Positions 34,658 through 44,781 are shown, counted from the first letter of the stretch. The stretch is 64,000 nt of DNA from an uncultured Phascolarctobacterium sp. (GCA_900545535.1 UQZN01000014.1:8789-72788), one strand, 5' to 3'. Notes: a model not told the origin generated them from the sequence alone. Numbers and translations are program-made.

Positions 34658-35602
34658 TTATTTATCGTTTAAAGAAGCCGACAAAAGAATCTTCTCACAT
34701 AATTCAGGAAAAGCGATACCTACCGCAGCTGCCGCCTTCGGTACCAGACTGGTAGCCGTCATACCGGGAACCGTGTTCGCTTCCAGCACATAGCCTTTTC
34801 CTGCTTCATCCAGCATCACATCCACACGCGCAACGCCGCTGCAGCCCAAAACTTTGTAAGTTGCGACAGCAAGCTCCTGTACGTATCTGGTCGTCGCTTC
34901 ATCAAGCGGCGCCGGCACTAAATATTCCGTTGCACCTTTAGTATATTTAGAATGGAAATCATAAACGCCGGAATGCGGCACGATATTGATAACAGGCAGA
35001 GCTACGGTTTTTCCGCCGTCCTGCATGATCGCAACCGTAAGCTCTTTGCCACGGATAAATTCTTCCACGACGACCTCACGGGAGTAAGCAAAAGCTTTCT
35101 GCACGGCAGCATCAATATCAGCTTCGTTATCGACGATCTCCACGCCGATACTGGATCCCTGTGTAGCCGCTTTAATAACTACAGGCAGCTTTTGGAAAAC
35201 CGACATGATCTTACTGCGGTAATCAGCAGCTTCACCTTTTACAAAAATCAGCGCCTTCGGAGTAGCGATGCCAGCTGCTTGCAGGATACGTTTAGAAGCC
35301 GCCTTGTCCATACCCAAAGCACTGGCCAGCATTCCTGAACCCGTATAAGGCATTTCCAGCATCTCCAGTAAAGTCTGCAGCCGTCCGTCTTCACCATACA
35401 TACCATGCACAGCGTTAAAAACCACCTTGGCCCCGCACGCTGCCAGCTGTTCTGCCAGTTTTTTCGGTTCCAGATCTATTTCAGCAACATTGTAGCCTTT
35501 TTCACGCAAAGCCCCTGCAATAGCAGCGCCCGTAACCAGCGATATCTCACGCTCAGCCGACGGACCGCCCATTATTACTGCAACAACATCGTTTTTATCC
35601 AT
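34658..35602 (-). CDS. ddl: D-alanine-D-alanine ligase
   Basis: 314 residues, an ATP-grasp enzyme making the D-Ala-D-Ala dipeptide used by MurF. Motifs include GGPSAEREISLVTG at the N-terminus, KAATQGSSIGVE, EEFIRGKELTVA and the metal-site EANTVPGMT. It fills the place between murC and ftsQ that often holds murB. GAGAGG lies 9 bases before the ATG. Confidence 0.95.
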   Translation of the reverse strand: MDKNDVVAVIMGGPSAEREISLVTGAAIAGALREKGYNVAEIDLEPKKLAEQLAACGAKVVFNAVHGMYGEDGRLQTLLEMLEMPYTGSGMLASALGMDKAASKRILQAAGIATPKALIFVKGEAADYRSKIMSVFQKLPVVIKAATQGSSIGVEIVDNEADIDAAVQKAFAYSREVVVEEFIRGKELTVAIMQDGGKTVALPVINIVPHSGVYDFHSKYTKGATEYLVPAPLDEATTRYVQELAVATYKVLGCSGVARVDVMLDEAGKGYVLEANTVPGMTATSLVPKAAAAVGIAFPELCEKILLSASLNDK

Positions 35603-35604
35603 TA

Positions 35605-36984
35605 TTATCTACCTCTCTCAAGTTCGGTAACAAGCTCTTCGCCAACCTTAAAAATATCGCCGGCGCCAACAGTCATTATCAGATCGCCCGGTTCGGCAAT
35701 TTTAAACAAATATTCCTCCAGCTTCGGCAAAGTGGGAATAAAAGTCACCTGCTGCTGCGTCGCCTCAGTTACCGCTTCTGCCAGCGAAGCGCCGCTTACA
35801 CCGTCGATAGGGAATTCGCCTGCGGAATAAATATCAGTCAAGATCAGCTGGTCGCAATCTGCAAAACACCGGCTGAATTCTTCAAACAACAATTTCGTGC
35901 GGGTATAACGATGCGGCTGAAAAGCGCAGATCAACCGTTTTGGCTGCGTCTGACGCGCCGCTTTCAAGGTCACGCCGATCTCAGTCGGATGATGCGCATA
36001 ATCGTCGACTACCCAAATGCCATCAATGCGGCCTTTGGTCTCAAAACGTCTTCTGGCGCCGCTGAACTTTTTCAGGGCCGGCAAAATCTGCTGCAGCGGG
36101 ATCTCCATGGCCTGAGCTGTCGCAATAGCCCCCAAAGAATTAAGGACATTATGCTGCCCCGGCACGATCAGCTCTACCGCACTGACAAACGCTCCATCTA
36201 CATACAGATCATAGCTGGTGCCGTTAACGCTGTAACGGATATTCCGGGCCTGATAACGCGCCTTTTCATCCTCCAGACCATAACTGATCACAGAAGTGGC
36301 CGTTTCTTCCGCCAGTTTCCGCAGCTTCGGGCTGTCCATACATAAAATCGCGGCGCCGCCCTCTTTGACATTCGCCAAAAACTGCGAGAATGCCAGATAA
36401 ATATTTTCTTCACTGCCATAATGATCCATATGGTCATTTTCAATATTTGTAACAACAGCATACTTCGGATGAAACTTCAAAAAAGAACCGTCGCTTTCAT
36501 CAGCTTCTGCCACCACATACGGCCCTGCTCCGTTACGGGCATTACCGCCCAGACTGCTGACTTCGCCGCCAATAATGATCGTCGGATCTATATCAGAAGC
36601 AGCAGCAATACAGGAAATCATGGCACTGGTAGTAGTTTTGCCGTGCGCGCCTGCTACAGCCACGCCGTCAGCATGATTGATTATCTCAGCCAGCACATCC
36701 GATCTGTGCAGGATCGGCAAATTACGTTTTTTAGCCTCCACCAGTTCGGGATTATTTTGATGGATAGCGCTTGATATAACTACAGCGTCGACATCATCGA
36801 CCTGACATTCGGCATGGCCCATATAAACCAAAGCGCCCTCTTGAGCAAGCTTTGCTCCCATATGGCCGGCATTAAGATCAGAACCTGATACCTGATACCC
36901 GCGTTTGAGCAAAACATGCGCAACAGCACTCATTCCGGCTCCTCCAATACCGATAAAATGAATGTTTTGCAGACCTTTAAGCAC
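35605..36984 (-). CDS. murC: UDP-N-acetylmuramate-L-alanine ligase
   Basis: 459 residues. It adds L-Ala to UDP-MurNAc. The Rossmann loop IHFIGIGGAGMSAVA is diagnostic for MurC; the ATP loop is AGAHGKTTTSAM and the ligase C-terminal domain has DDYAHHPTEI. It lies 2 bases from ddl and 17 from murG in the cluster. Confidence 0.96.
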   Translation of the reverse strand: MLKGLQNIHFIGIGGAGMSAVAHVLLKRGYQVSGSDLNAGHMGAKLAQEGALVYMGHAECQVDDVDAVVISSAIHQNNPELVEAKKRNLPILHRSDVLAEIINHADGVAVAGAHGKTTTSAMISCIAAASDIDPTIIIGGEVSSLGGNARNGAGPYVVAEADESDGSFLKFHPKYAVVTNIENDHMDHYGSEENIYLAFSQFLANVKEGGAAILCMDSPKLRKLAEETATSVISYGLEDEKARYQARNIRYSVNGTSYDLYVDGAFVSAVELIVPGQHNVLNSLGAIATAQAMEIPLQQILPALKKFSGARRRFETKGRIDGIWVVDDYAHHPTEIGVTLKAARQTQPKRLICAFQPHRYTRTKLLFEEFSRCFADCDQLILTDIYSAGEFPIDGVSGASLAEAVTEATQQQVTFIPTLPKLEEYLFKIAEPGDLIMTVGAGDIFKVGEELVTELERGR

Positions 36985-37001
36985 TTAAAAGCCCTCCTCC
37001 G

Positions 37002-38105
37002 TCATTTTCTCACCAAATTCAACGCCTGCTGCGCGATCTCTGCCGCCGCCTCAGGTTTTCCCAGGCTTTTCGCAGCCTTTTTCATAGCCTGCAGCTGGTT
37101 ATCGTTGATCAGTAATTTTTCTATCTCTTCCAACAAATTTTCGCCTGTCAGTTCTTTATCCAGAATAACTCTGGCAGCACCTGCCGCTTCCACAGCTTTA
37201 GCGTTGAACTCCTGATGATTGGCCGTAGCGTAAGGGTACGGAACCAGCACCGCCGGAACGCCTTTGGCCGCCAGCTCGGCCAGACCTATAGCGCCGGCCC
37301 TGAATACAGCCAGATCTGCCGCTGCTAAAGCCACCGGCATATTGTGCAGATACGGCTTGATAATAATATTGGCTTCCAAAGGGCCGTCTTTCTTCATTTC
37401 ACTCATATAATACTCATAATTGGCTTCGCCGGTAGCATGCAGTACCTGCACCTCCGCCCGGCCTGAAAGCTCGCGCTCCACATACTGCATGGCATTATTG
37501 ATGCTGCGGGCGCCGCGGCTGCCGCCTGATACAAGGATAGTTTTTTTATTTGGATCAAGACCAAATTCTGCAATTGCGTCTTTGCGTTTTTTCTGCATTA
37601 TCTCACTGCGGATAGGATTACCTGTAAAAATCTTCTTCGCTGAACCGCCGAAATATTTTTCAGCTTCGCTATAGCCTAAAAAAACCTTTTTTACATAACG
37701 CGCCAAAATTTTATTAGTCACACCCGGCATCGCGTTCTGTTCCTGGATACAGGCAGGAATACCCTTCAGCGCTGCCAAAAACACGATCGGCCCGCAAACG
37801 TAACCGCCTGTGCCGATAACCAGATCCGGTTTCAGCTTACCAAGCAGACTGTACGCATCTTTCAAGCCACGCAGCAGCTTCATACATGAACGCAGCGTGT
37901 CCAAACTCAAGCTGCGCTTAAAACCTGCCACATCGATAAACTCCAATTCATAGCCATAACGCGGAATAATGTCTTTTTCCAGGCCCTGCCTTGTCCCGAC
38001 AAAAATGATTTCTGCCTCAGGACGGATAGCCTTGATTTGATCGGCAATAGTCAGCGCCGGATAAATATGTCCGCCGGTACCGCCGCCAGAAAGTATAACT
38101 TTCAC
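37002..38105 (-). CDS. murG: Lipid II synthase GlcNAc transferase
   Basis: 367 residues, GT28 family, a peripheral membrane enzyme that adds GlcNAc to lipid I. The N-terminal glycine loop is SGGGTGGHIYPALT, and the C-terminal donor-binding region contains FRAGAIGLAELAAKGVPAVLVPYP. It follows murD by 18 bases; ftsW, which usually lies between them, is missing. Confidence 0.96.
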   Translation of the reverse strand: MKVILSGGGTGGHIYPALTIADQIKAIRPEAEIIFVGTRQGLEKDIIPRYGYELEFIDVAGFKRSLSLDTLRSCMKLLRGLKDAYSLLGKLKPDLVIGTGGYVCGPIVFLAALKGIPACIQEQNAMPGVTNKILARYVKKVFLGYSEAEKYFGGSAKKIFTGNPIRSEIMQKKRKDAIAEFGLDPNKKTILVSGGSRGARSINNAMQYVERELSGRAEVQVLHATGEANYEYYMSEMKKDGPLEANIIIKPYLHNMPVALAAADLAVFRAGAIGLAELAAKGVPAVLVPYPYATANHQEFNAKAVEAAGAARVILDKELTGENLLEEIEKLLINDNQLQAMKKAAKSLGKPEAAAEIAQQALNLVRK

Positions 38106-38123
38106 GGTTTTTCCTCCTAGCCC

Positions 38124-39470
38124 TTACTTTGGCAATGCCGCAACCAGATTTTTAAAATAACGGCCGCGGGCAGGGAAATTTTCAAACATATCATACGAAG
38201 AACAGGCCGGCGACAGCAGCACCACCTGCGGCGCTGCAGCCAGTTTATACGACAGCTCCACTGCCTCGTCCATCGTCGCTGCTTTTCTGATATCGCTGAC
38301 ACCGGCAGCAGCGGCAGCTTCATAAAAACGCTCTTTCGCCTCGCCCAGCAAGATCAGCACATCCGTTTTTTCCTGTACCAGCTTCATCATCGGCTCCAGC
38401 GGCGTCATTTTATCATGGCCGCCCGCCAGCAGGATTATATGCCCATCAAAAGCTTCCAGCGCCTTGATCGTCGAATCAGGATTAGTTGCTTTAGAATCAT
38501 TATAATACGGCACTCCGTTCACCGTCATCACATATTCCAGACGATGCTCAACGCCTGTAAAATCAAGCAGTACCCTGCGCATATTTTCAATAGTGACCCC
38601 GGCAAAAAAGCACGCCGCAATAGCCGCCAGCACATTTTCTTCATTATGCCCGCCAAATATCCGCAATTCTTTTTTATGACATACAGTATAAAGCTGACGG
38701 TCCCAGGCGATCGTAAAATTACCGCCGTTCAAATAGACGCCCTGATTAAGCTGTTCCCTGCGGCTGAACCAGCAGACCCTGGACGGCGCCAACGCGCCCC
38801 AGCTGCGCACGATCGGATCATCATAATTCAGGATCACGATATCCTCCGGCCGCTGCTTTTTAAAAATATTGCATTTAGCCTCGCCATAAGCCGCCATCGT
38901 ATGATGACGGTCCAAATGGTCAGGTGTAAGATTCAAAATCACCGCTACATCCGGGCGGAACTCACGCACGCCCTCCAGCTGAAAACTGGAAAGTTCAGCT
39001 GCAAGCCAGGCGTCAGGCCCTAAATTTTCGACTTCCTTGGATAATGCCTGCCCAATATTACCGCCGACAGCCGTTGGTACAGTTAAAGTCTGCAGCATTT
39101 CCCCAACTAAAGTCGTCGTTGTTGTTTTGCCATTGGTCCCGGTGATACCTATGATATGCCCGTCATAACTGCGATAAGCAGCCTCCACCTCACTAATGAC
39201 CTCTATTCCCAGCTGACGGGCCCTGTCCGTCAACGGATTAGCCAGCGGGATTCCAGGCGATAAAACGATCTGCTCTACCTCTGCCAGCAAAGCCTCTCCG
39301 TTACCACAGAACAATCCTCCGCCCTGCTGTTCCAGCAGTGCGCGCAGCCCGCTGTCTATCTCAGTTTCACGGTCGCTGTACAAAAGCACTCTGCAGCCTT
39401 GTTTTGCCAAAGCATCAGCAGCTCCGCAGCCGCTGATACCAGTTCCATATACTAAAACAGTCTTTGCCAT
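38124..39470 (-). CDS. murD: UDP-MurNAc-L-Ala-D-glutamate ligase
   Basis: 448 residues. It adds D-Glu to UDP-MurNAc-L-Ala. The ATP loop is GITGTNGKTTTT; NDSKATNPDST is the typical MurD motif. The start ATG 39470 shares bases with the mraY stop (TAATG) and has GGAGG 9 bases upstream. Confidence 0.95.
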   Translation of the reverse strand: MAKTVLVYGTGISGCGAADALAKQGCRVLLYSDRETEIDSGLRALLEQQGGGLFCGNGEALLAEVEQIVLSPGIPLANPLTDRARQLGIEVISEVEAAYRSYDGHIIGITGTNGKTTTTTLVGEMLQTLTVPTAVGGNIGQALSKEVENLGPDAWLAAELSSFQLEGVREFRPDVAVILNLTPDHLDRHHTMAAYGEAKCNIFKKQRPEDIVILNYDDPIVRSWGALAPSRVCWFSRREQLNQGVYLNGGNFTIAWDRQLYTVCHKKELRIFGGHNEENVLAAIAACFFAGVTIENMRRVLLDFTGVEHRLEYVMTVNGVPYYNDSKATNPDSTIKALEAFDGHIILLAGGHDKMTPLEPMMKLVQEKTDVLILLGEAKERFYEAAAAAGVSDIRKAATMDEAVELSYKLAAAPQVVLLSPACSSYDMFENFPARGRYFKNLVAALPK

Positions 39471-40450
39471 TAGCAGCCGCCTCCATTCCCCAGACACCAC
39501 AGTCCGATACCGATCAGGCACAGCAGCAAACTGCTGCCTGCAAAAACCTTCACGACCTTTGTTTCCTTCCAGCCGCCCAACTCAAAATGGTGATGGATAG
39601 GCGTCATACGGAAAATACGCTTGCCGCCGGTCTTTTTGAAATAACCGACCTGGATGATCACCGAAGCAGCTTCCATAACATAAACACCGCCCAGAATGAT
39701 CAGCAGCAGTTCCGTCCGTGTCAGCAAAGCCAAAGCGGCAATGCCGCCGCCCAACGCCAACGACCCGGTATCGCCCATAAAAACCTTCGCCGGATAACGG
39801 TTGAACAATAAAAAGCCCAGACAGGCGCCAGTCAAACTCAAAGCAAATATACTGAGATCCATACTGCCAGCCTGATAAGCAATATAAGCATAAGCAAGCG
39901 TCACCGGCACTGTTACCGAAGCCGCCAGTCCGTCCAATCCATCAGTAAGATTAACGGCATTGGTAGTGGCTACTAAAAGTAAAAACGCCAGCACATAATA
40001 TAAACTGCCCAAAGGAACCGACAGCGCCGTGCCCGGGATATTCAAGCCCAGATCGGCCTGCGGCTGTAATTCCAGATAATAAACATAAGCTCCGGCCAGC
40101 AGAAATTGTAAAAACAGCTTCTGTTTGGCGGTAAGCCCCAGGTTGCGTTTCATAACCACTTTGATATAGTCGTCGATAAAGCCGATCAGTGCGTGACCGA
40201 AAGTCAGCAGCAAAGCGATCAATACCGCCGGCGTCAGCCTGCACCAAACCAATACAGCGGCTAGTACCGCCGTCAGCATCATCAGGCCGCCCATTGTCGG
40301 CGTACCGCTCTTTTTCTGATGCGCCTGCGGTCCGCAGTCACGAATACTCTGACCAAACTTCAACTTATGCAGCAGCGGTATCAGCACCGGCCCGCTGGCC
40401 GCGCAGATCACAAAAGACGTCGCCAATGCTCCCCAAAGGCTGTAATCCAT
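39470..40450 (-). CDS. mraY: Phospho-MurNAc-pentapeptide transferase
   Basis: 326 residues, ten predicted membrane helices. It makes lipid I on undecaprenyl phosphate. The active-site motifs FIDDYIKVV, NAVNLTDGLDGLA, FMGDTGSLALGG and the MTPIHHHFE loop are all present. Translationally coupled to murD. Confidence 0.96.
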   Translation of the reverse strand: MDYSLWGALATSFVICAASGPVLIPLLHKLKFGQSIRDCGPQAHQKKSGTPTMGGLMMLTAVLAAVLVWCRLTPAVLIALLLTFGHALIGFIDDYIKVVMKRNLGLTAKQKLFLQFLLAGAYVYYLELQPQADLGLNIPGTALSVPLGSLYYVLAFLLLVATTNAVNLTDGLDGLAASVTVPVTLAYAYIAYQAGSMDLSIFALSLTGACLGFLLFNRYPAKVFMGDTGSLALGGGIAALALLTRTELLLIILGGVYVMEAASVIIQVGYFKKTGGKRIFRMTPIHHHFELGGWKETKVVKVFAGSSLLLCLIGIGLWCLGNGGGC

Positions 40451-40469
40451 TTTCTATCAATCTCCAAAC

Positions 40470-41855
40470 TTATAGCTGTTTATTTTTAAACACTAACTCT
40501 AAAAGTGAATCTACCTGCATCGAATGCGAACCCTTTAAAAGCACTATGTCATGTGGCTGCAGCAGGCTATCAAGCAGCCGGGCCGCTTCGTCACGTCCGG
40601 CGCACCAATAAGCCGTTCCGCCCAAAGCCTCCACCGCCGCCGTAATCGCCCTGGCTTCTTCACCATAAGCAATCACCACATCGGTCTTTTCCCGCACGGC
40701 AAACTGCCCCACCCTGCGGTGTGAATCAGAAGAAATATCGCCCAGCTCCAGCATATCTGCCAAAACTGCGATCGTCCGCGCTCCAGGCGATGCCTTCTTT
40801 GCTTCATGCAAAGTTTTTAAAGCAGCTTCCATCGAAGCCGGGCTGGCGTTATATGCGTCATTGATCACCGTCAGCGTACCTGCGCGCACTATTTCCTGAC
40901 GACTGCCTGTCAGTTTTGCTGTCCTTAAAGCTTTAGCGCTATCATTTAATTTTACACCAAAAACAGCACCTACTGCAATCGCGGCCAAAGCATTTTGTAC
41001 ATTATGCTCACCAATAAAGGGCATATCCACTTCCGTACGCTCGCCCGACCTGCTGTCAATACAGGTAAATACACTTCCCTGAGCCGTTGTTACCACATTA
41101 TCGCCGCGAAAAGTAGCCTTACCAGCATAACCATAAGTCAAGACCTGCGCTTTAGTCTTATCGGCCATCGCCGCCACGTACTCATTATCGGCATTAAGCA
41201 CCGCCACCTGCTGTGCCGTCAGCTCTTCAACGATCTCTCCTTTGGCTCTGGCAATATTTTCCATACTGCCCAGCAGCTCCATATGCGTTTCACCGACATT
41301 AGTCACCACGGCTACATCAGGCTCCGCGATCTCGCACAGCTCCCTGATCTGTCCCAGACCACGCATACCCATTTCCACAACAGCGATCTCTGTGTCAGGC
41401 TGAACGCTCAGCAGCGTCTTCGGCAAACCGATCTCGTTATTAAAATTGCCCTGAGTTTTTACTACTTTGAATTTAGTCGCCAGACAGGCGGCGATCATGT
41501 CTTTAGTAGAAGTTTTACCATTAGAACCGGTAACCGCCACCACTTTCAACTGCTTGTGCCGCAGCCTGTAGGCATGGGCTATCTGCTGATAAGCAAGCAG
41601 CGTATCCTCAACAGTTATCACCACAGTCCCCGCCGGCAGCTCCGGTACAGGTTTAGATACCAGCACCGCCGCAACCCCGTGTTCCAAAGCCATTTGACAA
41701 TAAGCATGCCCGTCAAAACGCTCGCCGCACAAAGCTACAAAAAGCTCGCCACTGCTCTCTACCCGTGAATCAGTAGTAATACCGCTGAAAACCAGCTCCC
41801 GCATATTTTCACAACGGCCGCCTGTCGCCGCCATTATTTCCTGCAAGCTCAACAT
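40470..41855 (-). CDS. murF: UDP-MurNAc-tripeptide D-Ala-D-Ala ligase
   Basis: 461 residues. It adds D-Ala-D-Ala, completing the pentapeptide. The ATP loop is VTGSNGKTSTKDM, and NDAYNASPASMEAAL is the family motif. The start ATG 41855 has AAAAGGTG 6 bases upstream; the longer open frame overlaps murE without a ribosome site. Confidence 0.95.
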   Translation of the reverse strand: MLSLQEIMAATGGRCENMRELVFSGITTDSRVESSGELFVALCGERFDGHAYCQMALEHGVAAVLVSKPVPELPAGTVVITVEDTLLAYQQIAHAYRLRHKQLKVVAVTGSNGKTSTKDMIAACLATKFKVVKTQGNFNNEIGLPKTLLSVQPDTEIAVVEMGMRGLGQIRELCEIAEPDVAVVTNVGETHMELLGSMENIARAKGEIVEELTAQQVAVLNADNEYVAAMADKTKAQVLTYGYAGKATFRGDNVVTTAQGSVFTCIDSRSGERTEVDMPFIGEHNVQNALAAIAVGAVFGVKLNDSAKALRTAKLTGSRQEIVRAGTLTVINDAYNASPASMEAALKTLHEAKKASPGARTIAVLADMLELGDISSDSHRRVGQFAVREKTDVVIAYGEEARAITAAVEALGGTAYWCAGRDEAARLLDSLLQPHDIVLLKGSHSMQVDSLLELVFKNKQL

Positions 41856-41859
41856 ATGA

Positions 41860-43341
41860 TCACCTTTTCTTCCAGTATTCCTGTACCACTTCACGGTCAT
41901 CAAAGTGGATAGTTTTATCTGCCAGAATCTGATAATTTTCATGTCCCTTACCGGCGATCATGATCACATCATTCGCTGCCGCCTTAGCCAGGGCATGGCA
42001 AATAGCCTCCCTGCGGTCAGCAATCAACTCAACGCTCTTACCGTCCGGTACCTCCTGCAGTGCCGCCGCGATCTCGGCAATGATAGCAGCCGGGTCCTCA
42101 GTACGGGGATTGTCAGAAGTGACTACGATCTTATCAGCCAGCTCCAAAGCGATCCTGCCCATGATCGGCCGCTTTTTATTATCACGGTCACCGCCGCAGC
42201 CAAACACTACCCACAGTTTCCCTTCCGTGATACTGCGTGCAGTCTTCAGCACATTTTCCAACCCGTCAGGAGTATGGGCATAATCAACGATAACGGTATA
42301 AGGCTGCCCTGCTTCTACTAATTGGAAACGTCCCGGCACACCGTCAAAACCATTTAAAACCTCAACGATCGTTTTTTTATCGATCCGTTCAGCCAAAACA
42401 GCCGCTACCGCCGCCATGACATTATAAACATTGAACTCGCCTGTGATCTTCAGCAGCAGATCCAGCTCACCGGCCGGAGTATGCAGCTGTAAACGCATTT
42501 GTTTGGCTTCCACTTTAAAAAACAACGGATAAATATCATTATCACGTCCTTCGCCATAAGTCAGCACCTTCGTTTTGGTACGGGCGCGCAAAATAGGCGA
42601 ACTGGCATCATCCATGTTGAAAATTGCCGTTTTGTTTTCTTTTTCACCTTCGTGCAGATGCTCAAACAACAAGCCTTTAGCATCACGGTAATTTTCCAGA
42701 GTTTTATGAAAATCCAAATGATCCTGCGTGATATTCGTCAAAACGGCAGTGTCATATTCACAGCCTGCCACACGCTTCAGCGCCAGCGCATGCGAAGAAA
42801 CCTCCATCACCACATATTCGCAGCCAGCCTGCTTCATTTGGTATAAAGCACGCTGCAGATCGACCACGTCGGGAGTGGTATTATGCGCCACGATCGCCTC
42901 ATCCTCGATCATGATATTGATAGTGCCAATAAGACCCACCTTAAAACCGGCACGCCGCAAAATAGCACGCACGATATTGGTAGTAGTAGTTTTGCCATTC
43001 GTCCCCGTCACACCGATCATCCGCATCGTTTTACCTGGATAATCATAGAAAAAAGGAGCTGCCGCTTCCATACCTGTCCTGGTATCGGCCACCTGCAAAA
43101 GTGTCAGTCCTGCCGGACAGACCTCGGGTATATCCTCGACTAAAGCAGCAACAGCACCGGCCTCAGCAGCCTGCGCCAAATATTTATGTCCATCCACATG
43201 CGCGCCCTTCAGGCAGATAAACAGGCTTCCGGCCTGTACCTCACGCGAATCAGCAGTCACATCAGTAATGATCTTATCAACATTGCCAATAACCTGTACT
43301 TCCGGCAGTACAGCCACGATTTCCTGTAAAGTCTTTTGCAT
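41860..43341 (-). CDS. murE: UDP-MurNAc-L-Ala-D-Glu meso-diaminopimelate ligase
   Basis: 493 residues. It adds the third residue of the stem peptide. The motif DNPR (in VTSDNPRTEDP) indicates meso-diaminopimelate rather than lysine. The ATP loop is GVTGTNGKTTT. The start at 43341 has GGAGG 8 bases upstream. A hairpin and an extended -10 promoter lie before it, in the position where ftsI usually sits, so a second transcript probably begins here. Confidence 0.96.
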   Translation of the reverse strand: MQKTLQEIVAVLPEVQVIGNVDKIITDVTADSREVQAGSLFICLKGAHVDGHKYLAQAAEAGAVAALVEDIPEVCPAGLTLLQVADTRTGMEAAAPFFYDYPGKTMRMIGVTGTNGKTTTTNIVRAILRRAGFKVGLIGTINIMIEDEAIVAHNTTPDVVDLQRALYQMKQAGCEYVVMEVSSHALALKRVAGCEYDTAVLTNITQDHLDFHKTLENYRDAKGLLFEHLHEGEKENKTAIFNMDDASSPILRARTKTKVLTYGEGRDNDIYPLFFKVEAKQMRLQLHTPAGELDLLLKITGEFNVYNVMAAVAAVLAERIDKKTIVEVLNGFDGVPGRFQLVEAGQPYTVIVDYAHTPDGLENVLKTARSITEGKLWVVFGCGGDRDNKKRPIMGRIALELADKIVVTSDNPRTEDPAAIIAEIAAALQEVPDGKSVELIADRREAICHALAKAAANDVIMIAGKGHENYQILADKTIHFDDREVVQEYWKKR

Positions 43342-43364
43342 ACGGCATACCTCCAAAAGTGAAA

Positions 43365-43391
43365 GGGCAGCCTATAACAGGCTGCCTTCTA
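43365..43391 (-). terminator. Hairpin between ftsL and murE, terminator or leader element
   Basis: Minus-strand stem GGCAGCC/GGCTGCC with a 7-base loop, followed by CTTTCACTTTT and then the murE ribosome site. The promoter at 43404-43412 lies upstream of it, so it falls in the leader of murE transcripts as well as after ftsL. Confidence 0.55.
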
Positions 43392-43403
43392 AAATCTTCA
43401 TAT

Positions 43404-43412
43404 ATTATAGCA
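43404..43412 (-). promoter_or_regulatory. Extended -10 promoter before murE
   Basis: Minus-strand TGC-TATAAT, about 62 bases before the murE start. No good -35 is visible. Confidence 0.55.
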
Positions 43413-43440
43413 TATTTTTAGTAAGAAGGCGATGAAATGA

Positions 43441-43836
43441 TTATTTTGCATAAGCATAGCCGTCATAAGCAACTTTGCGGCTATCAGCCTTCACATAGAT
43501 ATTATTGCGGGCCACTGTCATCCCCAGTTGTTTTTCAGCGATACTGGTGATCCTTTCAGGACCTTTCAGCTGCTCGACTTCGATTTTCATTTCAGAATTT
43601 TTCAGCAGCAGCGTTGCTTCCTGCTGCTTCAAAGCAACAAGCGCATCGCCGGTACGGACCAGGCTTTCACTGCGCGCGACCGCAGTAAAATAAACCGCCA
43701 TTACAAGCAATACCAGCACGGCAGCACGGCGACGCACAAGTCTATAGTCAACCTTCCTGACTTTGCGGACCCGCTCGACGGGTCTTTCGTATTCAATTTC
43801 TTCCCATGCGTAATTATCATACTTACGTGCTAACAT
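43441..43836 (-). CDS. ftsL: FtsL-like cell division protein
   Basis: 131 residues: a basic cytoplasmic segment with an acidic patch (YAWEEIEYERP), one membrane helix (about 38-54) and a coiled coil (about 65-100), ending with a short extracytoplasmic tail. Position between rsmH and murE and topology identify it as FtsL; sequence conservation in this family is low. Usually ftsI follows, but here it does not. Confidence 0.8.
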   Translation of the reverse strand: MLARKYDNYAWEEIEYERPVERVRKVRKVDYRLVRRRAAVLVLLVMAVYFTAVARSESLVRTGDALVALKQQEATLLLKNSEMKIEVEQLKGPERITSIAEKQLGMTVARNNIYVKADSRKVAYDGYAYAK

Positions 43837-43851
43837 GCTTTACCCTCCAAA

Positions 43852-44781
43852 TCAGCGTTTGATCGCATAACGTAACCGTGCGCTGCGCGAACGCGGATTC
43901 ATCTCTATTTCCGCGTCGCTGGGAACAATGTTCCCCGCTTTCTTCACCAGCGGCTTTCTGCCGCAAACACAAACCGGAAGCTGCGGCGGGCAAATACAGC
44001 CCTTCGCCAGCTGAGCCAGTGTCTGTTTCACAATCCTGTCTTCTAAAGAATGAAAAGTGATCACGCCGATCCGTCCACCGCTTTTTAAGCGTTCGACCGC
44101 CTGCGTTACAACCTTTTCCAAAATATTCAGTTCATCATTGACTTCGATACGGATCGCCTGAAACGTACGTTTTGCCGGATGCGGACCATCCTGCCGCGCT
44201 CCCCTGGGAATAGCCTTTTTGATCACATTCACCAGTTCAAAAGTCGTTTCAAGAGGTTTTTCAGCCCGTTCCTTAACGATAAACTGAGCAATTCTTTTAC
44301 TCCAGCGTTCTTCACCATAACGGTAAATGATCTCCGCCAGTTCCTCTTCTTTATAATGATTTACTATATAATAAGCGTCTTTTTTGCTGTCCTTATCCAT
44401 CCTCATATCAAGCGGGCCGTCATGCATATATGAAAACCCACGTTCCGGTGTGTCCAGCTGATAGGAAGAAACCCCCAGATCAAAAAAGATACCATCGATC
44501 TTATCGATACCGAGACCGTCTAAAACATCGCCGAAATCCTTAAAATTTGACTTGGCGATTTTTATTTTACAGGGCAGCCCCTGTAATCTGGCACTTGCAG
44601 CTGCAATAGCGTCATCGTCCTGATCGATCGCGACCAGCGTGCCCCGCTCACTGAGCTGCATGGCGAACCCTTTGGAATGTCCTGCACCACCCATGGTGCA
44701 GTCCACATAAATTCCATCTTTATCAGTTATCAGCCAGTCGATACTCTCGTCCAGCAATACACTTTTATGTACAAAGTCCAT
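43852..44781 (-). CDS. rsmH: 16S rRNA (cytosine(1402)-N(4))-methyltransferase
   Basis: 309 residues. It methylates N4 of C1402 in the ribosomal P site. It opens MDFVHKSVLLDESI, with SAM loop YVDCTMGGAGHSKG, GIFFDLGVSSYQLD, and a cysteine motif near the end (CICPPQLPVCVCGRKP). A GTG two codons earlier (44787), with AAGGA 9 bases upstream, is an alternative start. It follows mraZ by 18 bases or fewer. Confidence 0.95.
   Translation of the reverse strand: MDFVHKSVLLDESIDWLITDKDGIYVDCTMGGAGHSKGFAMQLSERGTLVAIDQDDDAIAAASARLQGLPCKIKIAKSNFKDFGDVLDGLGIDKIDGIFFDLGVSSYQLDTPERGFSYMHDGPLDMRMDKDSKKDAYYIVNHYKEEELAEIIYRYGEERWSKRIAQFIVKERAEKPLETTFELVNVIKKAIPRGARQDGPHPAKRTFQAIRIEVNDELNILEKVVTQAVERLKSGGRIGVITFHSLEDRIVKQTLAQLAKGCICPPQLPVCVCGRKPLVKKAGNIVPSDAEIEMNPRSRSARLRYAIKR

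Noticed and set aside
38415..39023. Plus-strand open frame of 202 codons
   Set aside because: Antisense to murD; no motif or ribosome site.
40995..41768. Plus-strand open frame of 257 codons
   Set aside because: Antisense to murF, no ribosome site or recognisable motif; a by-product of murF codon use.
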